From Phoronis australis (Eukaryota; Phoronida; Phoronidae), in the NCBI GenBank assembly GCA_002633005.1, contig NMRA01000245.1, positions 367,773 to 431,772 of the forward strand: DNA of 64,000 nucleotides, written 5' to 3'. This document shows positions 44,174 through 56,100 of the stretch, piece by piece; positions within the stretch are counted from its first letter, which is position 1; each line of letters opens with the position of its first letter. The position numbers were made by a program, and so were the translations under genes. A model generated the notes under the pieces. It saw only the letters and a program-made list of their open reading frames with translations, did not search any database and was not told the origin of the DNA.

Positions 44174-47100
44174 ATGGCTACCTCAGACGACAAAGATCAC
44201 CCCAGTCATTCTCAGGGCCTAGTTGAAGTAAACAATGACCCTCTTATGAAAGCAGTTGAATCTCTGTCACACGATTCGGTCACTGTGTCGTCAGCTGAGA
44301 TGACCAAAATTGAAGATACAGCCACTTTACAGTTAGTTGCTGCAGGTATTACGTATTTCTAAAATTCCGTAACCCCGATTATGAGTGCAGAACAAGTTCA
44401 CGGTCACTTTGAATCCAAAAGCAACATCACGAAAAACAAGCTCCAACAGTTTTTTTATAAAAAGATTCCGTTCCAGATAACCCATGGGCAGCCTGTTGGT
44501 CTGTAGTTCGCTATTTTGTGTTAATTTTCATTCACATTTGACTTGGTTGACTATTCCATGTCTAGGTTGTGTAGGATGTTCATGACAAGTCTGCGTTTTA
44601 TGTAGCGAAATATCTACAAAACACGGTATAAGTATAAACTTTCTGAAAGTGAAAAGCCTGCAGAATTTGGTTTTTGGCTTTATCATTATGGTTGTTGGGT
44701 TTATCATTATGGTTTTTGGCTTTATCATTATGGTTGTTGGCTTTATCATTATGGTTGTTGGCTTTATCATTATGCCATTAATTGTGTCACAGGACTATGC
44801 GTTTCGGTATAGTTTAACCAAAAACATTGATCAGGATCAACTGCATGACCAAATTTCATTTGCTGTAATTCAAGATTACAGTTTCTAAAAATGTCATTTC
44901 ATTTTCATTCTATGCAGCCTTTGATTTTTTGCATGAAAATCATGAAAGTTATTTTTGATAGTCATTCGTGCAAAAGCGTAACATTTAAAAACAATGTCTA
45001 ACAACATTTCGTATTTGAATTTTTATTCACCTTTTATGAGATATGATGTTCCAAAGGTAGCCAGATTCGAAATTTTTCGAGGGTCCTACATAACCTAGAA
45101 ATGTCAATGTATAGAGTTGGACTAGATGGACTCAACCAAACCTTGAAAATCTGAAGTTCCCTACAGCTCTATCTTGGGGCTTTTAGATGTTTATAAATAT
45201 TCAGTTGTACCTTTAGTCGGGCATGGTAATGTATGTGGATCACGTCGCAATTTTTTGTATCTGACAAGTCCATGTATTTGACGAACACCTCTTTGCAGTC
45301 TGATTTAGCTAACATTGAAGGCTGGTGTTAAACAGCAAAATGATTGTTATTACAATTAAAACCAAAAATGTGTCACCATTAAACATACGGATCGCAGACA
45401 AGATTTTAAAATACATCTCACATTTGAAGATTTCTCTGTATGAACACTTAAGTAACTTGGCGTCAAAATTGATAATATATTATCTTGGGATGACAATGTT
45501 TATGGGGTCGTCTCCAAAACGCGTCAGAGACTTGAGCTTTTTAAGTCCTAATTACCCTTGTCATCCCGCGAAGGACAACTTGAGATATTTTGATTCCTGT
45601 GTGTCGCCCCATTTTGTATATTGTGTTGTTTGGCCAAGTTGCACAGTTGGCTAAATCCAAAACATTTCTCAGAAGTGGTCGATCAGGTGTGCATGAAACT
45701 TTCACATATTTTATGCGCTGTTCTCCAAAATGCTGTTTGGAGGTGCTTTTAAAATGCCCTAGTTTTGCATGGGGGGGGAGGTGGCTGTAGTGGAAGTATT
45801 TTTGAAAATTGTAACTGCATTTTTGAGACTTCATTAAATGAAATTTGGGCATGCTATTGCTACCATTGTTTTACTGTGGACTTTCTTTTTTTCTAAATTT
45901 CACCAAAAATACAAGGTATGGTATAAAGTTTAAAATCGAAGTCCACAGACTTTCTACTTTCTGAAAATATGTGCTTTTGAGTTGTTAAGTTGTTAATATC
46001 TAGTTATCCAGATTTTTGGTTTAATTTACAGATTTGTGGATAAGGTCCCACATAACATTAAACTGAGTGCCTATTGATTAGTGTTAGCATTAATAGTAAT
46101 GTTTCCAAATGTTACCATGGTGATGCACCTTGACCTGAAACATACCAGTTCTCTCCACACGTAGAACCAACCAATGGTTTTAGTGCCAAGGTACATGGCT
46201 GCTTTTTTGCCTGGCATTTTCTGTCCATGTCACTAGAGAGAGTGAGAAGAAATTTAAGAAAAAAAATGTACAGCCCCCCTCGGTGATCGTAAGTTTCTAA
46301 TTCATTCTCATTGTACAACTGTGCTCAACTATCATCACATTAAGTGTAATTTGTTTATTTATTTGTCTGCATTTCCTTTCACTATCTGGTAGACAAACAT
46401 AATTGCTTAAGATGCATCTCGTTAAATTTTATCCTGAATGAAATATGATTCTTTCATTTTTAATAGAGGTTAAAGATATGCAATGTTCAAGGCCTGTTCT
46501 GTAGCTACCATCACTCGTTATTTTGAGAAACTGTTGGCAATGTTAAAAGCCTTTGAGATATGAAAAGGGACTATTTTGGTGATTAGTTTTGTTTGAGATT
46601 GACGAATTTTTTATCGTGTGTTGATAGCATGCCCACCTGTGCCCTTTCAGTGCCATCCACAGACAACACCACTCTACAGAGCCTACTGTCCAATGTACAG
46701 ACCACATCTGCTCAGCTTGTCTCACCTTCTGGTCAGCCCGAGACTATTGAGATTATAACGGTGAACAACCAGAATGACCAGCAAGTGTTAATAGGTAACT
46801 TGACCATTTACTGAAATTGTAGTGACATCCGGTGGGTTTGTGATAGACAGGCCAGAAAGTCAGAACTGGGAATTGTACGTCATTCAATGACAGTAGAATC
46901 ATCTGAACTTTACAAAATGTTCAGTTCATTGTCAAAGTCCTTGGGTTTTCCATTTACAGAACATTGTTTTGTTGTGGAACTTATGAGAGATTGCATAGTC
47001 ACAAATGGAACTGGAGAAAGAATAGCTACCTAGATAATAGCATGCATAACATACATTAATTTTACACACCAGTCATACATTGATTCAAGATGGCTTCTGT

Positions 47101-50100
47101 TAAGCCAAACATTAACGTATACTAATGAGAATTTAGTGTTTCCTAAGTTGGCATTAAAAATAAATCTTAATAAAATGTTATGTTTGATCTCTTTTCCTAA
47201 CTTTGCTAATAGATGACAACAAGCAAGTGTGGCAGTTGATCCCTGCCATTGGCAACCAACAGGCTATCATCGTTACCGAGGCTAACTCACAGCAGGGGGG
47301 TCAGGATGACCAGCGGGGTGATGGCCTGACAGGTCTACAGTATGTGACATCCGAAGCCTTGAGTGGACAGGCTATACTGCCAATACAGCCCAACCTGCCG
47401 GAGAACTGTCCAGCGTGGGCCGCACGACTGCGAGACTGTGAGGTGAGGGATGCACAATTCAAGAAGACACACCTCTTCAGAGCCTGTCCATAATTATCAC
47501 CATATTCAGGGAGTGTAAATAACAAACACTTTTCCAGGCCCTCTTTTGAAAACGCAGATTTTAATATACCAGGATTTNATGGTGATGCACCTTGACCTGA
47601 AACATACCAGTTCTCTCCACACATAGAACCAACCAATGGTTTTAGTGCCAAGGTACATGGCTGCTTTTTTGCCTGGCATTTTCTGTCCATGTCACTAGAG
47701 AGAGTGAGATGCTATTTCTGATAACATTTAACAGATTATTACTTCTAAGAAATTTAAGAAAAAAATGCACAGCCCCCTCGGTGATCGTAAGTTTCTAATT
47801 CATTCTCATTGTACAACTGTGGTCAACTATCATCACATTAAGTGTAATTTGTTTATTTATTTGTCTGCATATCCTTTCACTATCTGGTAGACAAACATAA
47901 TTGCTTAAGATGCATCTCGTTAAATTTTATCCTGAATGAAATGTGATTCTTTCATTTTTAATAGAGGTTAAAGATATGCAATGTTCAAGGCCTGTTCTGT
48001 AGCTACCATCACTCGTTATTTTGAGAAACTGTGGGCAATGTTAGAAGCCTTTGAGATATGAAAAGGGGCTATTTTGGTGATTAGTTTTGTTTGAGATTGA
48101 CGAATTTTTTATCGTGTGTTGATAGCATGCCCACCTGTGCCCTTTCAGTGCCGTCCACAGACAACACCACTCTACAGAGCCTACTGTCCAATGTACAGAC
48201 CACATCTGCTCAGCTTGTCTCACCTTCTGGTCAGCCCGAGACTATTGAGATTATAACGGTGAACAACCAGAATGACCAGCAAGTGTTAATAGGTAAATTG
48301 ACCATTTACTGAAATTGTAGTGACATCCGGTGGGTTTGTGGTAGACAGGCCAGAAAGTCAGAACTGGGAATTGTACGTCATTCAACAACAGCACAATCAT
48401 CTGAACTTTACAAAATGTTCAGTTCATTGTCAAAGTCCTTGCGTGGGTTTTCCATTTACAGAACATCGTTTTGTTGTGGAACTTATGAGAGATTGCATAG
48501 TCACAAATGGAACTGGAGAAAGAATAGCTACCTAGATAATAGCATGCATAACATACATTAATTTTACACACCAGTCATACATTAATTCAAGATGGCTTCT
48601 GTTAAGCCAAACATTAACGTATACTAATGAGAATTTAGTGTTTCCTAAGTTGGCATTAAAAATAAATCTTAATAAAATGTTATGTTTGATCTCTTTTCCT
48701 AACTTTGCTAATAGATGACAACAAGCAAGTGTGGCAGTTGATCCCTGCCATTGGCAACCAACAGGCTATCATCGTTACCGAGGCTAACTCACAGCAGGGG
48801 GGTCAGGATGACCAGCGGGGTGATGGCCTGACAGGTCTACAGTATGTGACATCCGAAGCCTTGAGTGGACAGGCTATACTGCCAATACAGCCCAACCTGC
48901 CGGAGAACTGTCCAGCGTGGGCCGCACGACTGCGAGACTGTGAGGTGAGGGATGCACAATTCAAGAAGACACACCTCTTCAGAGCCTGTCCATAATTATC
49001 ACCATATTCAGGGAGTGTAAATAACAAACACTTTTCCAGGCCCTCTTTTGAAAACGCAGATTTTAATATACCAGGATTTATTAATATTAGGTAGCGTTCA
49101 CTTGTAACGTGATGACTCGAAGGGGGGGGGGGTGTTTGGAAAAGGTGACGATTGATGACGAGGAGGGAGGGTTAGACTCATGCTGATGTCATCATGTGGT
49201 CTATTAGAATATCTTTATCACAGTATGAATTGTCGAAAAACTGGTTCCTCCTCCAGCAGAGTTGACTAATTCCAAAACCACTACCCCTGTTTCACACTTC
49301 CAAGATTTGATTATATTTCACAAGACGTACCTTATAAGCATGTGCATACTAGACAAATAACAGACCCACTTCATCACTGCCTAAATGGGGGGCTGGGTAA
49401 AAACGGCAAGTTTTGGATGATGTAACATGTGAATGCCCCTTTAACTGCAAATGCATCACTCGGCCTTTACGAAAATGCCATCGCCATTTTTTTATGTCAA
49501 AAATGTTTGCCAGCGGCAGGCCTGAACCCCAACCTCTCTAAAGTGTAAGTTTTGAAACTCGCGAAAATGGCGAGAATTTTGAATGATTACGTAATGAATG
49601 CATTGTAATATATTAAGGATATAAATGGCACGTGTTCTTCAGCGCTACATTGTAGAGTTAAGAATTAACATAAGCGGGATCATGTGGAAGTCAATTCTGC
49701 AGTATTTGTATCCTCTGCTATATGAAAATGTGACTTTGAACACTATCGAAATGGCAACTTGAGGACAGTTTCAGTTTTATGGAGGATACAAGATATGATA
49801 TCAGTATTGCAAATACAGTAGAGCCCACTTAATGACATACCATGTCATAGAGTATCCTGGATGTTGTTATGAAGTGTAAATGATGTACCATTTTCATTAA
49901 ACCGTATGAAATAATCTGTAAAATGTTTCACTGTGATATTCCCAGAGATAATTATTAAATATAGAAATTGATTCTCACCTGCTTATTGGCGTATGTATCT
50001 TCGCTTTTCTATCTAAAAATCAGCCTTATTCATCTTTAATTTGCCTTATCGGAACTCGCTGACAAGACTAAAAAGCTGTTAAGTTGTCTACTCTGAGACT

Positions 50101-53100
50101 CTCCACTTAGCGTGATTAGTCTACAGGTTACAATTGCTGCCATGTTGGAACTCACTTAATGGAATATCCCTACTATTATCAAAATTTGCGTCGAAACCGA
50201 GGCTATGACATAAAGTGGGAACCACTGTGCAATGGAAACAACGAAATCTGATGGAGTACGAGGAGAAGGAACTGAGATTTGGGCTAATGTAACGGTAATG
50301 CAAGATGGAAACCAAGTGCAGAGGGTAACAAAGTCCCCTTATTGCAGTCATCTTTGCGATGCTGAGAAACGGAGATGTACTGCATTAGGCATTGAATTAT
50401 AGGTTTTTTCACTTGTCTTTGGATCTTATTTTAAACAGCACATGTTTGTGTTTGTATTTTGTAAAAATGTTCTGGTGGCCTGATTACACTGAATAAGTGA
50501 CTAGTACTAACGCTATACTCTTATTTGATTTAGGTGATCGGCACATCATACAGAGGGTGGGTGGAGAGCGAGGTAGAACTCGATCTACTACTCACCTTCC
50601 ACAAACAACAGACGCACAGCTTCTGGGGCACTAGGCAGAGCCCATGCTCATCCAAACCGGCTACGCGCCTCATGTGGCGCTCACAGTATGTACCCTTTGA
50701 TGGAGTCCCCTTTGTGAACTCAGGTATGTAGATGGGTTTGAACTTCGACTTTTCAGTTGTGCTCATTTTCAGTAGCTCTCACGCATGCTGGCTTTGTTAT
50801 ACTTGTTTAAGTATTCAATCATTTTCAAAGTATTTGTGATATTCTAATGTTAACAGTCATACTTGGATTATAAAAGAATCACCCTGTTTAACTGACCTTC
50901 ACAAAAATTTCCATTCCCAAATTCCAGAAATCTGCCTCTTGTCTGAAATCCACTACAGAAAATCCTTTACATACCGTTTATGAATGCCCCTTGACCTCAT
51001 GCTTTATGCAAATTAGTTCCATTCAACTGTCCCAGTCTATAAGACGCTCATTGGGCTTCCACAGCCAAATCCTATGTACACAGTTTGTGTCTGCATGCAC
51101 AGTTTGCAGAAGATTCATGAATTAAAAACAGCTTCTCCAGGATTCATGATTGATTGTTGAATGTAAAGCATACTTGGTAACTACTTACTGAAAGACTATG
51201 TGAGTCGATCTACTTGATCGTGAAAAGGACACGCTCTATAATTTGCTTCATTGAGCATTTCCACTACCCTAGGTAGCATTTTGATTTCCGAAATTTAGGC
51301 CAAAAGCGATGAAGAACTCTAGTGGAAAATCACAAGGTGGGAGGGGGTAGTGGAATGACAGTGCTACCTACGTTCAAGTGTCACGTAACCCATGAACTGG
51401 TTGGAGCTGGTGATCAACTGTTCTTGGTGTTTTCAGATGTTATAAGGAGGGTCTTTTCTTCATGAATACTACCTGGTTCATGTCCTGGCATTCACTTCAA
51501 TTCTCTATTGCAAATGTGATTTTCAACTGTCTTTCGTGACGTCCCCTGCAAACGTTATGCTTCAATCAAGGAAATGATACAGAATTCATGAAATTTCAGG
51601 AAGTCGTGCAGTAGTGATGGAATGCCAATATGGTCCACGAAGGAAAGGCAGTCAGATTAAGAGGGATGGGCATTTGTTAGCCACGGAGTTCAAACAGACA
51701 TGTCCTGCTAGGTATGGATGACTTGTATTAGCTGAGTGACTAGACCGTATTACCACTCGCATGCTCTATTAACTGGAATCGAGCATTCCGTCTTTGATAG
51801 CGCACTTTGATGATTTAGTATAAGTGGAATGTTGAATTTCTAAAACTAATTCTCAAGATCAGCAATTTCTTCTATCGTTTACTTCATTGGTTGTCATGGT
51901 GATTGTAAGTTCAGCTGAATCGGAGAAAGGGTACACATCAGGAAAGCATTTAAAATGCCCAGAAATAAAGAAGTTGGACGACTGCAGGATGCATGCTTCA
52001 TAACCGGTGTGGATATATAGACTGCAGACATTTTTATGTCTCGTAGGCACGCCATCTGTTGGTCACGTGATACACATCCCTTGCAGCATTCCAGTCGTAA
52101 GGTCTTAACAATGTGAAATAAGTGTTCATTTCAAATTTGAGATGAATTGCACACTTCTAGCAGTTACCAATCATATACTGTTGTCGGAGATATCGTAATT
52201 TTGAATCACATGTTATAGTCAATTCATGTATTTCAGGATTTATGTAAAAAAAGTGCGTAAAATTCCTGAGTACTCAGTGCCTTTGAACTTCAATAAGAAA
52301 AGCATGAAGTTTACCATGGACCGGATCTTCCAGGAGCTGAAACAGAGAGGCTTTGATGGCCTCGGCCAGGAGAGGTATAATTGACCTATAAAAAGCCTCT
52401 AACTGGGGAAGCTTTTTTGGTTCGATCTTTGAGCCTTGACCCTTTTAAAGTGAAAGGGGTGGAATCAAAGTGTCAAAATGGTCCAAGACTGTTAGCTGGG
52501 TAAAAGAGCTTGATGCCGGGAGAGGGTTTAAATTTGGAAGAAGGCCATTGGCCAAAAGCCCTTAAGTGTGCACTTAGTATTTTAGTATCTGGCTTCATTA
52601 TGCCTGTCATGTTTATCTTGATAAATATTTTGTTGCTGTGTCTGACTAGAGTTTTGCTTAGGGCTGTTCCAGTAAAATCCGTGTGGGAGGGGGGGGACGG
52701 CAGTAGAAATAAAAATTCATGGGTGGTGGTCTTCAGAAAAAACTCAAATTATGGGTGGTCGTTCTTGTAAGAAGTGATGCATTAAAAATGTGTGGTATTT
52801 TTTGATCTGTTAACCTTGACAGGTTGGTTAATTCAGCCAACACATCTCCAAAGCAATCAAAACTCAAAAAATGCGATTGGCATATATCCCAACTTATCCC
52901 AATACAAAAAAGCCCATATTGCCAGTGAACAGAGTGCAATATGTTCAATAAGCCATTAATCAAGTCATGGGCAACTTGATTTGAGCCAAGTGCTTGTCTG
53001 CAGTCCTATTGAATTGAAAAGTTATGCAACACTAAACTGGTGTTAACACATATAAGAAAATTGATGATTTTTAAATAAAAAGTATGAGGAGTAAGATAAA

Positions 53101-56100
53101 CAAGTTCCAATATTCACTTGACATAGAAGTATAAAAGAGTTTGTGGAGCCAGTTTGAGATTCATAGATCCTTATAATTGAAAAAATGTTCATTGAAATTA
53201 TAGACATATGGTGAACAGAGACACCTGGTGGCTGCCAAAAGTATTGTTCACAGGCTACTTTAATTTTTGACAATGTTGGACAAGACAACTAGTTCTTGTC
53301 TGTCAATCATCTAAGTTCTTAACAGGTCCTCCTGGAGGCAATTTGTTTGCAAGTGTTGGATTTTATATTTTAACCTAATAATTAAAAAATTATGGGTCAT
53401 GGGTTGGAGAAATAAATGAAAAATATGGGCGGTGGGTACGAAATAAAAGTGCCTTCCCCCCCTCCCATACAGATTTTGCTGGAACAGCCCTTAATATTGA
53501 TTGACGAAACGACTTAGTAAATGATTCAATAAACGCAACTGTCACACCTACATTTCCTTTACATTTACTGCTAAATGAGAAATCAATGAATGCTGATGGC
53601 GAGCTTGACAACAGTCTTAGCCGTCATGTGGGACTGTTAGCTCAGGAACATCACATCCTGTCACGTGGGACTGTTAGCTCAGGAACATCACATGCTTTCA
53701 TGTGGGACTGTTAGCTCAAGAACATCACATCCTGTCATGTGGGACTGTTAGCTCAGGAACATCACATGCTTTCATGTGGGACTGTTAGCTCAAGAACATC
53801 ACATCCTGTCATGTGGGACTGTTAGCTCAGGAACATTACATGCTTTCATGTGGGACTGTTAGCTCAAGAACATCACATCCTGTCATGTGGGACTGTTAGC
53901 TCAGGAACATCACATGCTTTCATGTGGGACTGTTAGCTCAAGAACATCACATCCTGTCATGTGGGACTGTTAGCTCAGGAACATCACATGCTTTCATGTG
54001 GGACTGTTAGCTCAAGAACATCACATGCTGTCATGTGGGACTGTTAGCTCAGGAACATCACATCCTGTCATGTGGGACTGTTAGCTCAGGAACATCTCAG
54101 GCTGTCATGTGGCGCTGTTAGCTCAAGAACATCACATGCTGTCATGTGTGATTGTTAGCTCAAGAACATCTCAGGCTGTCATGTGGCGCTGTTAGCTCAA
54201 GAACATCACATGCTGTCATGTGTGATTGTTAGCTCAGGAACATCACATCCTGTCGTGTGGGACTATTAGCTCAGGAACATCACATGCTGATGAACTACTA
54301 TCTCTTCACTCTCAGCTGTGCTTCAAGTTACCCATTAGACCTATCAAGCTGGACATGACATTTTGTGCCTTGATACCATCGGCTTCAGCATTCAGTTGAA
54401 ATTTAGAAACAACCTACGGTTGAAAGGCTGGCTGGCCTTGTGATATTGTGTCTTGTGTTGGAAGGGATGGTCAGCCTGTGATGTTCTTTCTAGGACTAGA
54501 AGCGCTGGGTGGCCCTGGGTGATTGTGTCTAGTGTTGGAAGGGATGAACGGCCTGGTGATGTTGCGAAATGTTTTTTTTCATGTCATTGCTATCAATGTC
54601 CTTCATACTAAAAGAAAGAAAACCTTATCATGGTTAAGAAAATTTTGAGACCTGGTTTGCTTGAAGAAATAGTGGCCTTGTTTTAGTTTTTGATTTTAAT
54701 GTAAACAAACTATTATGACTAAAAGCAACAAATACTGTATCTTAGGTAACATATGTGTCTGTTTATATTGCAGGTATTATGTACAGCTCCCCACTGAGGC
54801 AGCTCATGAAAACCATGGTGATGAGCCAAGCAACAAGTCTTTTCTAGTCGAGGTGCCTAAAGAGATTGAGGCCTCCTCTAGCTCTCGGGTTGACCCACAA
54901 GTGGCAGCAAAGATTCGCGAGTTGGTAGCTGGGGGCGAGACCAGACTGTATGCTATACGGAAAAGACTGAGGTGTGTATTATGAAGTGACTATATGCTCT
55001 ATGTGGCTAGCAGTTTTTCTTGTTAAATGTGTAAAATTAATTTGCTGCTTAAAGTGGATACCTTCAGTACCAAGGATCAAAGCTCTTATAAAGCAACTTT
55101 TTTAGTGTTAATAATAGGATTATAAAACTACTTTATTAAAATTTGTAATCATTATAGAATTTCTATGGGATATGTGGAGGAATGAGTTATCATTCCATAC
55201 TATCTAGTTAAATTTGCCCCTAGTGTCGCACTTGGAGGCTAAGAAAGAGCTCTTCTCTGTCCTTTTGTTGAGATTCAAATAGGTACTTCCCTCAACCTCC
55301 CTAACTGTGAGTAAGTTTTCACAGTTTACACAGCCCGCGCGTGTGAACATTATAGAGAAACCATATGCGGTGCCAGCTGATAGGAAAACCAAGAATTGAA
55401 TGGGCCGTTTAACCCAGTGCACCTAGTATGAACCGCCTCATGTTATTTGGATTCAGTTATGAATATTTGCTGATACCTGACCATTCTATTTCCAGGAGGT
55501 TCGTGGAGAAAGAAATATTTGATGGTAGTGATGATGTTCCGGAACGACACAATCTATGTTACTTTCCCACAGTACATGATATTCAGAATCACATTCATCA
55601 GGCTCTAAAGGACATTGAATCTGGCATTCTGCCCGTTACAGCCCCTACGGTGAGTAGTGTTTGCATAACTTGATATCCATAACCACATTCACCTGGCTCT
55701 GAGACACATTGAATCTGGCATTCTGCCTACTACAGCACCATCAATGAGTAGTATTTGTATTCAGTGCTAGACTCGTAATAGTCTGAAGGCTAGTGAATAT
55801 GATAATTTGTCTATTACTGCACCAAAACCAGAGCTGCCAACCGTTCCGTTTTTACGGGACGCGTTCCGTATTTGAGAGGGAAAATCTGTGTTCCGGGCGC
55901 TTTTTGAAAAATCTGTATTTTAAAACTCGAAAAATCCGTATTTTAAAGTCTTTAAAATCATAGAAAATACGCGGCGCATTACAGCGTTATGTTTTCTTTC
56001 CCACACTCTAAGGCTTGGAGCTGCGGCGAAATCTAGGTCAAACCACCGAGTACCGCCCTCTTTGAATAATTTAATTGATGACTAAGTATGTCTCAAATAT

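Noticed and set aside
44528-44888. Overlapping repetitive ORFs on both strands
   Set aside because: They are produced by a 21 bp tandem repeat. Low complexity, not a gene.
47301-47690. 129-codon minus-strand ORF crossing the N at 47578
   Set aside because: It is antisense to CARF exon 3 and runs across an assembly join.
53626-54290. Regular 37 bp repeats reminiscent of a CRISPR array
   Set aside because: There are no unique spacers; the whole unit repeats head to tail. The context is a eukaryotic intron, so it is a minisatellite.
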